Shown: piece by piece, positions 22,424-35,240 of the stretch
How the letters are laid out: every line of letters begins with the position of its first letter
Position numbering within the stretch: position 1 is the stretch's first letter
Assembly (NCBI GenBank): GCA_947095585.1
Contig: OX352763.1
Location: 43,140,010 to 43,204,009 of the forward strand
Source: Nephrocerus scutellatus
Taxonomy: Eukaryota; Arthropoda; Insecta; Diptera; Pipunculidae
Reading direction: 5' to 3'
Length of the DNA stretch: 64,000 nt
The notes under the pieces: model-generated
What the model saw: the letters and a program-made list of their open reading frames with translations, nothing else
Told to the model about the DNA's origin: nothing
Database searches by the model: none
Position numbers and translations under genes: made by a program

Positions 22424-22922
22424 GTCACGTCCAACTGTTTTGCGCCATGTATTTCTTGGACGACCCGTTCTTCTACCATCCTGAGATAACGGATTCCATT
22501 GCATTGCGTAGTTTGCTATGGAACTGTCGCCTTTTCGGAGTGTATGACCAATCTACTGCCACTTCCGTCATTGGATGGTTGTGCCTATTGGTTCCTGACC
22601 CGTTCTCTGGTAAAGATGTTTGTTAGAGATACGGTTAGGCCAGAAAACCCTTAAGATGTCGCAGTCGCAGCTTGATGTTTTAGCTGATCGCATTGCTTCG
22701 CCATATCATGAACATCATTCCAAACACAGTTCGGTTCCACCTTCGGTAGAGACAATACTTGCAAGATATTGGAAACTCTCTACTCTCTCGACCGGTTGTC
22801 CAGCAATGTTAACTTGAGTTAGTGCCGAGGTTGATGATTTTGGTTTTGGCAGTATTAATCTTCAAACTCGCAACCTTTATCTCCCTTTCCACATTTTTGT
22901 CATTTGGTGAAGCTACATTACT
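22424..22922 (-). pseudogene. RTE-A LINE 3' fragment (in duplication copy 1)
   Basis: On the minus strand this matches the RTE-A C-terminal region of 3020-3586: complement of TGCGCCATGTATTTCTTGG, of GTGTATGACCAATCTACTGC, and of CATTGGATGGTTGTGCC (the QWIGHT region). It continues into the TAKTKI/NLGT block near 22820-22870. The last ~100 bp and the (TAAG)n tail are missing, and frame-breaking changes are present. The forward open frames here are antisense shadows. Confidence 0.82.
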
Positions 22923-22984
22923 CGCTGAAAAGTGATTATCGATAACGTCTACTTAAAAAATAAAATAGTTGATCTACAACAATT

Positions 22985-23700
22985 AGAAGTGCAGAAGGCC
23001 GCATAGTTAAACTTCCGATTGAGGAGCTGGAGCTAAAAAGGGGAGGAGGAATATAGGCATTTCTTTATATTCAGTCTTTGAAAAGCACGTTAGAAATGCT
23101 GCCAAAGCCCAAAAAAGCACCAAATAAATAGATAAATAAACTTTACTGCATCTTCTAGTCGGGAGTGGTAATGCAATAAATAGGACTTTAAATAATAATT
23201 TTGCCTGACCGAAAAATGATTTCATCATGACCGTTACCGTCAGCATTTTTGCGATCGTCGTTGGCACCCTCTGCTTGATTAGACGACCATATTTTGGTAA
23301 GATGGGTAGTGTAGTTCCTTGTTTGGCAAGTTCGTCAGCCATACAGTTCCCGTAATCTCTCTATGCCCGTCACCCAACACAGGTGGATATTAAACTGCTC
23401 CGCCATCGGCAGTTAAGGGCTAAGGTTGAAGTTTTAGAGATTGTAGAGACTGATTACAGGGATTTAAGCGCGGCTTGGCTATACGAGAATATACGTTACT
23501 CTTTCGCCAAGATAAGGACTCACTGATCACCATAATCTCTGCCTGGAAAACACTACAGTGATTAGGAACACGGAAAGAAAGGCTAAGGTTTAGCTTTTTT
23601 GAGAAAACACCTCCACCAACTCGTCATCAGTTTTAGACCCGTTTGTGTAAAAATGAATGTGTTCATCTTCCAGGTAGGTACGCGCCTTCCTCTTGAATTG
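22985..23700 (-). pseudogene. LINE RNase H domain relic (LOA/I-like), copy 1
   Basis: Read on the minus strand from 23700 down: EGAYLPGR, then IHFYTNGSKTDDELV (first RNase H acidic motif, with N replacing the usual D in TDGS), LSFRVPNHCSVFQAEI (second acidic motif), an 'RDYGNCMADELAKQGTTLP' block (last acidic motif D) ending near 23290. RNase H removes the RNA strand in RNA-DNA hybrids. Several stops and shifts interrupt it. It follows the QLDFNKNFQVIFP segment (about 23740), which in such LINEs precedes RNase H. Confidence 0.7.
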
Positions 23701-23899
23701 ATCTGGAGGGGAAGATGACCTGAAAGTTTTTGTTGAAATCGAGTTGCGGAATGGTGTAGTCTATGTTGTCTGGGATCCTGAATAAATTCAGGATAGAGGA
23801 CTGGCCGATTTCTTTCTGGTCCACTGGGTGATAGCCTTGAGCAGCTACTAGCATTGACCTTTTTGTCATGTTCTTTGGTGTTACGTGGGGGGGGGGGGG

Positions 23900-24440
23900 A
23901 GGGGGAATTTTAAGTTCAGAGTTTAAGTGGCGCTTAAACATTTCTCTATACTTATATACTATATAGACTTTCCGAGCAGGATCCTCTTCGCTCATGCGAG
24001 CTAGGTGTCCTGCCCAGCGGAGCCTACCAAGCTTAATTTTCTTCATGATGTTCACATTGCGGTAACGCTCGTAGATCTTATCATTATAGAGTCTCAGGAA
24101 TCGTCACATACGGGGCCAACAATTCTCCGTAAGACTTTTCTTTTGAACGCGGCTAAGAGTTCAGAATGCCTTTTGTTAAGCAACTAAGTCTTGGATCCAT
24201 CTGTAAGTACTGGTATGACCATTGTCTTATATACCAGCAGCTTGGATGTTATAGTTAAGTTCCTGGATTTGAAGAGTCTTGACAGACTATAGTAGGCTTA
24301 ATTGGCTTTAGGCAACCATGCGCGTATTTCAGTTTCTATGCTGTTATCGGCTGCTACAGTTGACCCGAGATAGTTAAAGGATTGCACTACTTCGAATTCG
24401 CGCTCCACTATTTGAATTGAGGGACCAATGTTGGATCTTC
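23900..24440 (-). pseudogene. C-terminal RT segment of another LINE, inserted in copy 1
   Basis: On the minus strand: IVEREFEVVQSFNYLGSTVA, then AYYSLSRLFKSRNLTITSKL, a 'RKVLRRIVGPV' block and KKIKLGRLRWAGHLARMSEE with DPARKVY after it. The GRLRWxGHxxRM-DPARKV motif is the usual end of RT in a LINE type distinct from both the RNase H-bearing elements and RTE-A here. It lies between an endonuclease fragment (24450-24680) and the RNase H fragment (22985-23700), so it probably inserted into, or recombined with, that other LINE. Confidence 0.72.
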
Positions 24441-24449
24441 TACTCGCAT

Positions 24450-24680
24450 TTGCATATCATCCGATTATGAGGCAGATGTTTTTTCGGCTTGCCTCAGCTA
24501 TAATTCCCTCAAGATTTTCGCCTGGAAGAGAGCCCACTTGATCATGAGCGAGATACGACGATGCCATCCAGTAGGTGCCTTTAGCAGTCTCTAGTAGTGT
24601 CGTGGTGACATCTCCATCGGTGAAGTTAGGAAGTAAAAATACATTTAGATTGCTTTTCACTAATATGCAGGATCTGGGGT
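24450..24680 (-). pseudogene. LINE endonuclease fragment, copy 1
   Basis: The minus-strand frame 24660-24457 reads KGTYWMASSYLAHDQVGSLP, then ENLEGIIAEASRKNICLIIG. The pattern of ASSY.AHD... and a hydrophobic strand LIIG, which normally runs into CDANAHH, fits the middle of an APE-type endonuclease of RNase H-bearing LINEs. The continuation is cut off at 24457. Confidence 0.65.
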
Positions 24681-25046
24681 TACCTTTATACCCACTATAG
24701 TATAGATCCAGGAATCCTGAGTCAATGAACTAGGTGGTTAACAATCCATGGTTCATGGATCAGGCCGATGCCTTTATGGACTTTATGAACTGGAGAACTT
24801 AAAGAATTTCCTCCGCAGTGTGTGGTTTAATGGGGATCCAGGTACGGGTCCTCGGTCTGCTCGGAAAATACAAAAGTTAGGTTAACAGTACAGATATCGC
24901 ATTCTATTTAACATCCGTACACTAGGTTTTCGCTCATTTTAGTTCTTGAACAGATGAATTTTAATCTCAACATATTAGTAATGAATTACTCTAAATAAAC
25001 TATATCTTTGACTCAAATTTTTGGTTAGAGGGAGAATGTTTTTCTT

Positions 25047-25212
25047 TAAATTCTCTATATTAACTTCGCATGCCCGTAGCTGGCTGGCTGGCTGGTCAGA
25101 TCTTGTGATCAATTTTTAACCCACTTCCTAAAGACCGATTTTATTCAAATCTTGCACACACGTGTATTTCCGATGCCAACACTTTCTGTTAAAATTTGGA
25201 GCACTTCGTCTT
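25047..25212 (+). repeat. Palindromic-family left end, truncated by the (ATTT)n array
   Basis: TTAAATTCTCTATATTAACT, GGCTGGCTGGCTGGTCAGATC, the AATTTTTAACCCACTTCC block and the CACACGTGTATTTCCGATG core of the first unit, ending at GGAGCACTTCG where the tetranucleotide array begins. Confidence 0.8.
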
Positions 25213-26081
<869 letters not shown>

Positions 26082-26215
26082 GCTTTCCGTAAAAAGTTAT
26101 TACTCTCGGACGTTTGTCAGACGTTCGCGAGAGGTCGGACACCGTAAAAAATTCCTTTGGTGTCACTGGGAATCGAGCCGCGAACCTCCTGTTCAGATGC
26201 ATTTTCTAACTACCT

Positions 26216-26714
26216 GTCACGTCCAACTGTTTTGCGCCATGTATTTCTTGGACGACCCGTTCTTCTACCATCCTGAGATAACGGATTCCATTGCATTGCG
26301 TAGTTTGCTATGGAACTGTCGCCTTTTCGGAGTGTATGACCAATCTACTGCCACTTCCGTCATTGGATGGTTGTGCCTATTGGTTCCTGACCCGTTCTCT
26401 GGTAAAGATGTTTGTTAGAGATACGGTTAGGCCAGAAAACCCTTAAGATGTCGCAGTCGCAGCTTGATGTTTTAGCTGATCGCATTGCTTCGCCATATCA
26501 TGAACATCATTCCAAACACAGTTCGGTTCCACCTTCGGTAGAGACAATACTTGCAAGATATTGGAAACTCTCTACTCTCTCGACCGGTTGTCCAGCAATG
26601 TTAACTTGAGTTAGTGCCGAGGTTGATGATTTTGGTTTTGGCAGTATTAATCTTCAAACTCGCAACCTTTATCTCCCTTTCCACATTTTTGTCATTTGGT
26701 GAAGCTACATTACT
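26216..26714 (-). pseudogene. RTE-A LINE 3' fragment (duplication copy 2)
   Basis: Same content as 22424-22922 at offset 3,792: the C-terminal RTE-A region on the minus strand without its tail. Confidence 0.82.
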
Positions 26715-26776
26715 CGCTGAAAAGTGATTATCGATAACGTCTACTTAAAAAATAAAATAGTTGATCTACAACAATT

Positions 26777-27492
26777 AGAAGTGCAGAAGGCCGCATAGTT
26801 AAACTTCCGATTGAGGAGCTGGAGCTAAAAAGGGGAGGAGGAATATAGGCATTTCTTTATATTCAGTCTTTGAAAAGCACGTTAGAAATGCTGCCAAAGC
26901 CCAAAAAAGCACCAAATAAATAGATAAATAAACTTTACTGCATCTTCTAGTCGGGAGTGGTAATGCAATAAATAGGACTTTAAATAATAATTTTGCCTGA
27001 CCGAAAAATGATTTCATCATGACCGTTACCGTCAGCATTTTTGCGATCGTCGTTGGCACCCTCTGCTTGATTAGACGACCATATTTTGGTAAGATGGGTA
27101 GTGTAGTTCCTTGTTTGGCAAGTTCGTCAGCCATACAGTTCCCGTAATCTCTCTATGCCCGTCACCCAACACAGGTGGATATTAAACTGCTCCGCCATCG
27201 GCAGTTAAGGGCTAAGGTTGAAGTTTTAGAGATTGTAGAGACTGATTACAGGGATTTAAGCGCGGCTTGGCTATACGAGAATATACGTTACTCTTTCGCC
27301 AAGATAAGGACTCACTGATCACCATAATCTCTGCCTGGAAAACACTACAGTGATTAGGAACACGGAAAGAAAGGCTAAGGTTTAGCTTTTTTGAGAAAAC
27401 ACCTCCACCAACTCGTCATCAGTTTTAGACCCGTTTGTGTAAAAATGAATGTGTTCATCTTCCAGGTAGGTACGCGCCTTCCTCTTGAATTG
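26777..27492 (-). pseudogene. LINE RNase H relic, copy 2
   Basis: Same content as 22985-23700, including the IHFYTNGSK and MADELAKQGT motifs and the same disabling changes. Confidence 0.7.
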
Positions 27493-27691
27493 ATCTGGAG
27501 GGGAAGATGACCTGAAAGTTTTTGTTGAAATCGAGTTGCGGAATGGTGTAGTCTATGTTGTCTGGGATCCTGAATAAATTCAGGATAGAGGACTGGCCGA
27601 TTTCTTTCTGGTCCACTGGGTGATAGCCTTGAGCAGCTACTAGCATTGACCTTTTTGTCATGTTCTTTGGTGTTACGTGGGGGGGGGGGGG

Positions 27692-28232
27692 AGGGGGAAT
27701 TTTAAGTTCAGAGTTTAAGTGGCGCTTAAACATTTCTCTATACTTATATACTATATAGACTTTCCGAGCAGGATCCTCTTCGCTCATGCGAGCTAGGTGT
27801 CCTGCCCAGCGGAGCCTACCAAGCTTAATTTTCTTCATGATGTTCACATTGCGGTAACGCTCGTAGATCTTATCATTATAGAGTCTCAGGAATCGTCACA
27901 TACGGGGCCAACAATTCTCCGTAAGACTTTTCTTTTGAACGCGGCTAAGAGTTCAGAATGCCTTTTGTTAAGCAACTAAGTCTTGGATCCATCTGTAAGT
28001 ACTGGTATGACCATTGTCTTATATACCAGCAGCTTGGATGTTATAGTTAAGTTCCTGGATTTGAAGAGTCTTGACAGACTATAGTAGGCTTAATTGGCTT
28101 TAGGCAACCATGCGCGTATTTCAGTTTCTATGCTGTTATCGGCTGCTACAGTTGACCCGAGATAGTTAAAGGATTGCACTACTTCGAATTCGCGCTCCAC
28201 TATTTGAATTGAGGGACCAATGTTGGATCTTC
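27692..28232 (-). pseudogene. C-terminal RT segment, copy 2
   Basis: Same content as 23900-24440, with the GRLRWAGHLARM and DPARKVY motifs on the minus strand. Confidence 0.72.
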
Positions 28233-28241
28233 TACTCGCAT

Positions 28242-28472
28242 TTGCATATCATCCGATTATGAGGCAGATGTTTTTTCGGCTTGCCTCAGCTATAATTCCC
28301 TCAAGATTTTCGCCTGGAAGAGAGCCCACTTGATCATGAGCGAGATACGACGATGCCATCCAGTAGGTGCCTTTAGCAGTCTCTAGTAGTGTCGTGGTGA
28401 CATCTCCATCGGTGAAGTTAGGAAGTAAAAATACATTTAGATTGCTTTTCACTAATATGCAGGATCTGGGGT
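28242..28472 (-). pseudogene. LINE endonuclease fragment, copy 2
   Basis: Same content as 24450-24680 (WMASSYLAHDQVG, ICLIIG). Confidence 0.65.
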
Positions 28473-28838
28473 TACCTTTATACCCACTATAGTATAGATC
28501 CAGGAATCCTGAGTCAATGAACTAGGTGGTTAACAATCCATGGTTCATGGATCAGGCCGATGCCTTTATGGACTTTATGAACTGGAGAACTTAAAGAATT
28601 TCCTCCGCAGTGTGTGGTTTAATGGGGATCCAGGTACGGGTCCTCGGTCTGCTCGGAAAATACAAAAGTTAGGTTAACAGTACAGATATCGCATTCTATT
28701 TAACATCCGTACACTAGGTTTTCGCTCATTTTAGTTCTTGAACAGATGAATTTTAATCTCAACATATTAGTAATGAATTACTCTAAATAAACTATATCTT
28801 TGACTCAAATTTTTGGTTAGAGGGAGAATGTTTTTCTT

Positions 28839-29004
28839 TAAATTCTCTATATTAACTTCGCATGCCCGTAGCTGGCTGGCTGGCTGGTCAGATCTTGTGA
28901 TCAATTTTTAACCCACTTCCTAAAGACCGATTTTATTCAAATCTTGCACACACGTGTATTTCCGATGCCAACACTTTCTGTTAAAATTTGGAGCACTTCG
29001 TCTT
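28839..29004 (+). repeat. Palindromic-family left end, copy 2
   Basis: Same content as 25047-25212, again running straight into the ATTT array. Confidence 0.8.
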
Positions 29005-29961
<957 letters not shown>

Positions 29962-30750
29962 CCAAACTTAAAAAATTATATTTACGTAAGTACTACAAAA
30001 GTTTTCTACATCTCATCAACCGACGTTCATTTAAATTTTATAATAAATACTTATATAAATTAAACACATTTGCATTTATATTAACACAGAAGTATCATCT
30101 TCGAAGAGGAGGACTGTCAAATGATAGCAATATAAACAGATAATAAGGCGAAAATTGAAAAAATGCAATCCGATTGCAAAGAAATAAAACGTTTAAGTTG
30201 TGGGTATTGTCCTTGGGACACAGTGGTACACAACATTCAGATGTGCTTTAATAATCTCCCCTGCATTCACATTTTAAATGTAACATTTTTCGATCACAGA
30301 TTGTTTTGAGCCAACTAAGGAACAATAAATATTACAACTATTTGATTCTTATTATTATATCCTTCAGGATATAACCCAGTGCTTTAACCGGTGAGTTTTT
30401 GCTTTTTGCATATGTTAAGTTAGTTGTTCTATTTTTGATTCAGCTTTTCGTTAGTTTTGTCTATACATAATACGCATTTAGTTATATTAATAATAATTCC
30501 TTTAGACTATAAACCACCTGTTGTTGCTGTCTTATCTCAAAACAATTGTGGTAGCGATTGATCGTGTGATTCGCGACAAGATTTTCAGTAACGCGCTAAA
30601 GAGGACGGACGCTTAAAAGGACTTAAATAGGAGCAGTTATTAGAAACCATTGTGTTTTGGTTTTATTTTAAATAGGAAATGTAACATCCCTGTGCGGCAG
30701 GCCATGCATCCGCGATGTAACCGTCGTGTAAGAAAATTAGCTCAGGGAAA
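29962..30750. other. Unannotated stretch
   Basis: AT-rich, no motif-bearing frame and no family seen elsewhere in the window. Confidence 0.4.
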
Positions 30751-30753
30751 AAG

Positions 30754-31010
30754 CTAAAGATAAGGTATGTGAGCTTGTGTTTTGAATGCTTGCGGATCGA
30801 ATTGATACAGAAATACAAAGTATGGCAAAGGATTCCGCATAAGTGTTGTACGGCTAAAGAAATAAAAACTTAAAAGTATACACGCAATTTCATCTGGCTT
30901 AAGGGTGTACTGAATATAATTTAGAGCGTCACGATTATTGCGGTTAAAATTATGAAGATATGGCATATGCAACTGGCTATTTCTGGTGGTGCAAGAGAGC
31001 GACAGCATTT
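30754..31010 (-). pseudogene. CR1/Jockey-type RT C-terminal relic
   Basis: The 84-codon minus frame (31008-30754) reads RNSQLHMPYLHNFNRNNRDA, then FSRTTLMRNPLPYFVF and FDPQAFKTQAH. This matches the last part of the element at 47975-48520 (FSRTTRMWNALPSSVF, YDPQAFKTQAH) with several substitutions and loss of the conserved tryptophan. It is the terminal ~85 residues of a LINE reverse transcriptase, 5'-truncated. Confidence 0.8.
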
Positions 31011-33589
31011 ATGCGATTAGGTTCAGAATTAAAACCGTCTAAAACAACTTGGATTGAGCGGCCAAAGACAGTTACTAATTCACTGAAGCAGTTTTCATCA
31101 ACTTCACGCGCCTGCATTTTTAAAGGCGTTTTTGCAAAACTCCGGCAAATGGCTGGGAAAATTCAAGGAAACTTTGATTTCAATAAATTTTTGAAGAAAC
31201 CTGTTTCACGGTGTCCATGTTAATCGGTAATTACTAAAGATTTCGTGAGTTTCAATATTAACCAGTGTTTCCATGAAATTCGAAAAAATTAACGTAAATG
31301 CTATTGTTCGGCAGGTCTAATTAGTCGACGGCTTTCCTATTCATGGTACATACTGGAAAAAGGCTGTTTCGATATATCTCGAGACGATGACTGGATGAAT
31401 GGAAAAGCGTACGCAATGATAATGCCAGTTTTGAAAAACACTTTTTCAAATCTAAACTAATTTTCATTTGGTCCAGCGAAATTGTGTATGTTAAGATCAC
31501 TTTAAACTATGGCAACCGTATGAGTATGAAACTGTGTATGTTCCGTAGAGTGTTCAATACTTGGAGGGACAGACAAACGCATTGCACAATTTGGAAGCAA
31601 GGAAATAGGTGCAAAATATGAAGCAAGCAGATAGAACTTTTATCTGGCAGCTTAAATATTTTTAAGCTCTTCTTGTAATTACAACATATATTTACATTAC
31701 ATTTTAGCATTTTATCGACGACGGGGTTGTTTCTTAAATTCGTATTAGGAATTACCAAATATTTTTAATACCGTTGTAGAGTTTTGCCTCAATATTTGGC
31801 CGTAGATGAATTTAACTCGCCGAAGGTGGGTGTTACTATCTCGAATCACACCATCCATTTTCATATAACATATAACAAATCTCTTATACCAAAATGAATG
31901 ATGTTAGTAATCGCATCAGTGGATGCATCCGCGTTGTTATCACGGAACAATAGAAATAGCATTTTCCGGCATTTTTATTATCTTTTTTCTAGGGCATAAA
32001 TAAAAAGACTAATTTTTAATGAGTTGAGAGTAGATATTCAAGGCTATATTACTTTTATCGTCACGTTTTGCCTCGACAAGCTCATAATAAGAATGATAGT
32101 AAGAGGGAATTATAATAAATATTATTAATATTGTATTCAGAGTATTCTTATACTAAATAACTATACATTTTAAAATAAGTACTCTCTTTTTTTCTTCTTC
32201 TCTTGCTTTTTGTCAAATTTATTACCTGTAAAATATATTTTTTATTTTTTATAAATGTTAATACCTAAATAGTTCCTAAAAGAAATAATAGCAGATAGTG
32301 TAGTAAAAGCATTTTTAATAAAATGCATTAATGTGTTCGGTTAGTCCCAGCGTACGTTCTTGGGTTTTCTCATGAGTGAACAAAAAAATTTTATGTCGTA
32401 TTCCGATTAAATTACAAAAAACATTTCAACGACATTCTACCATCACCATCTGTATTCATTCCATCCTAGCGTGGTGCATTCCCGATGTGAAATGTGTTAA
32501 ACGATATTGTGCACATAATCCACCGCCACTGTATACTCATATGTTTGTTGTGCACCGCCAGTAAAAGCGGAAATACAATTGGGAAATACGGACAACGCAA
32601 CCGACGCTATAAAAATAAAATACGAAAACCAAAAGCGAGTCTCAAGTCATGCACACAGCCAGGTCATGGCTTGGCACATTATCGCTAGGCAAAGACCCAG
32701 CAAACAAGCGAAGGAGTCAATTGAATCGTAAGAGAATTACGGGCGGATGGCGAATAAATGCATCTTAAAACCCAACGATTCCTTTTAGAGTTGCACACCA
32801 CCGAACTGAAGAAAAAAAGAAAAACGTCCTGTTCGCCCATGAGAATATGGTTGATTGGCAAAACACTTTATACTTCGTGCTTGTATTAGATTCGTTGGGG
32901 TTCACGATGCATTCAAGATGATGTGGCAGAAACCGCATTGGAATAGTGCTGAACCAGTGATGAAACCATGAAAAGGTAAACAAAGTGTTTGTATGGATAT
33001 GTAAGTTAGTTTGACGATGAATAGTGATCACATCAGATGGGTATCATAATAGAACACATATTATGTACATATGAGTACGTGCACTCGCCGTACTTCTTTA
33101 GCTAAAATATATCCCCAGAACGATCTTGCGAATAACTTTGCTAAGTCGAGATAAAAACGGAAGTTTGACTATTGCGCTGTGGCTCTGATAGCTGCCCCAC
33201 TAGGTGCCTTTCTTTTTATCGTTGCTTACGGTACTCGTTAAGTAATAGTCGGAAATAACATAAAAAATAAGGTGGAGTTATTTATTGACGAGTTCAACGT
33301 TATAAAGACCTATTCAGTGTCATTTGTGAACGATAGAGTCCGACGAGAAATCTCGTACATCACGAAAAAGACTAAAACCTAAATTGTGGCCTAATCTGCA
33401 AACAAATTATCTTTCAATTAATAACATCGAAGCTGTTATAAAACAATGGTTGTAACAATTTTTAACACATAATCCCGAGTGCTCGTCACAGTTCGGACCT
33501 GGATAAAAAAAACTTAAAGATAATATTTCGGAATATCAGACTTTATTCAAATAAAAAATGGAAAATCCAAAGTTTGGCTTTGGATCATC
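31011..33589. other. Unannotated stretch
   Basis: AT-rich. Several frames of 60-90 codons occur on both strands with no recognisable domain. 32090-32300 is nearly all A/T. Confidence 0.4.
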
Positions 33590-33905
33590 CATAAAAAAGA
33601 GCAGGATAGGCTTTTTCGGAGACACGGCCGTGGGTTTTGAGCGTGACCACGTCTGCCCGGGACGAAAGAAAAGAAAAAAACAAAGATCTTCTTGACCCAT
33701 AATTCCCAAAATTCCACACCATAATGACCATATTCCAGAATTGCCATAGGAACAAGTCCTACATACCGAATCTTATACGCATCGCTTGAGAAATTGCTTG
33801 GCCCACAAAATTCCATACCTTATTGGCCCTATCCCAGAATTTCCATAGAAACAAGTCTTATAGTCATACATACCAAATTTCATGCGAATCACTTGAGAAA
33901 TTGCT
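33590..33905 (-). repeat. Dispersed relative of the 118 bp satellite plus its partner module
   Basis: In reverse complement it holds two degenerate satellite-like units (complement of CCCAGAATTTCCATAGAAAC with AAGTCTTATAGTCA, and a second with CCAGAATTGCCATAGGAAC). These join a module with ACACGGCCGTGGGTTTTGAG and CGTCTGCCCGGGACGAAAG. That module is found on its own at 57235-57330. In the satellite at 55062-56125 only the unit part is amplified. Confidence 0.7.
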
Positions 33906-34164
33906 TTGTTCTTTGTTACTTTGTTTGCGTTTTACTATTTTTTTCTTATGAACGTAGCAATAATGAAAATAATAATCATTGACAATTTGAAAGAAAAACT
34001 CATAGATTTTATGATACTTGGGAAAACCTGCAGCAGGTAAGTTTTTACAAAAAGGGTTTTTTTGCTTTAAGATCCAAAAGCTATGAAACAAAAATGAATT
34101 TGTAGGGTTTTAGATAATTTTGGTTTTATGTGTGTACAAGAAGAGTTATAACAGGTGCTCAAAG

Positions 34165-34280
34165 TGTCCTACTTGGCTTTGTATGCATGATAGACCCCTA
34201 CTGTACGACTTTTTTCATAGAATATACCCAAGAATCATTTCCCAAATTATCCTTGATGAATTAGGGGACATCCTGTATAT
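34165..34280 (-). repeat. Second copy of the 18648-18745 segment
   Basis: Contains AGAATATACCCAAGAATCAT and TTCCCAAATTA in reverse orientation to 18675-18710, followed by GGGGACATCCTGTAT. Flanks are unrelated. Confidence 0.55.
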
Positions 34281-34289
34281 CTTATCTAT

Positions 34290-34780
34290 ACATACAATAA
34301 AAAAACAACCCATAGAAATTAAAATTTTTCATATAAATTCTCTAATCGCAGAAATTCATATGGGAGCCCCTCAATCCTGGGTCATTTTTTTTATTGTAGG
34401 AGAAAATCATCGAAAGAGACATTTGACATCAGATGTTAAAATTGAAAATGCTCAGATCATTTTATTCTGAGCACTTAGAGCCCGCTCATACTCTGAGCAA
34501 ATAAAACACGAGCACTTTTCTTGAGAACTCTTTGACTGCTCTGAACTAATTTATGAAAACGCCAAAATGACAGAATATTGCGAAAACTTGTTGTTATATC
34601 TGTAAGTTGATATCGACAACAAAAAACGACATCAATAAAAATACAATTCAGTAAATAAGTAAGTAAGTTGAATTAAGAATAAAACATTTATGTCTCGTTT
34701 CATTTGCTGGGTTCATTTGTGCGTGAGCTAAGATTTCTCTCTCTCCACCTCCAATTTTTTTTTTATGGGTTTTTTTTTTT
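34290..34780 (+). mobile_element. Palindromic-family copy with the alternative end and core
   Basis: Starts with AAAACAACCCATAGAAATTA and AAATTCTCTAATCGCAG, then CATATGGGAGCCCC. The core follows: TTGACATCAGATGTTAAAA, ATGCTCAGATCATTTTATTC, GAGCACTTAGAGC and TTGATATCGACAACAAAAAA, ending at CTCTCTCTCCACC. It lacks the GGCATCAGATACCGTCG arm. About 90% like the core at 48600-48945 by eye. Confidence 0.7.
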
Positions 34781-34899
34781 GTTTTGTTCGCTTTGGTCCT
34801 AGGAAAGAAAGACAATAACAAAGATAAGTCGAAAAATTCGGACAAACAGCAAAAATCATAATTTTTTATTCACTCTCTATCATAAAATAGAAACGACAT

Positions 34900-35115
34900 A
34901 TTTGGTTGTTTTTTAAAAACTTTTATTTAACTTGACTTGATCCCTTTTTGTCTGACTAATTTGAGGTCCTTTTTACCACCTTCTCTACGACCTAGAGAGC
35001 TGAAATTTTGCGCGTGTGGCGCGCGTGATGGTTTGAAACCGCGACATTTACGACCGACCTTTCGCACGACCTAGAGACTAGAGTTTGTAACCGAAAAACG
35101 AAGTTTGTTTACAAT
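34900..35115 (+). repeat. 'CGACCTAGAGA' dispersed repeat, third copy
   Basis: TTTGAGGTCCTTTTTACCACC, ACGACCTAGAGAGCTGAAAT and CGCACGACCTAGAGACTAGA relate it to 895-1262 and 2291-2660. It ends next to the 3' tail of the LOA-type LINE. Confidence 0.55.
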
Positions 35116-35240
35116 TACTTGTTTTTTTGTTTTTTATTATTATTATTATTGTTTGGTGGGCTGAAAAGCCTGGTACACTGCGACCTAGAGATCTATTGTG
35201 CATCCCAGATGATTACCACTTTATGTGGTGGCTTAGTTCC

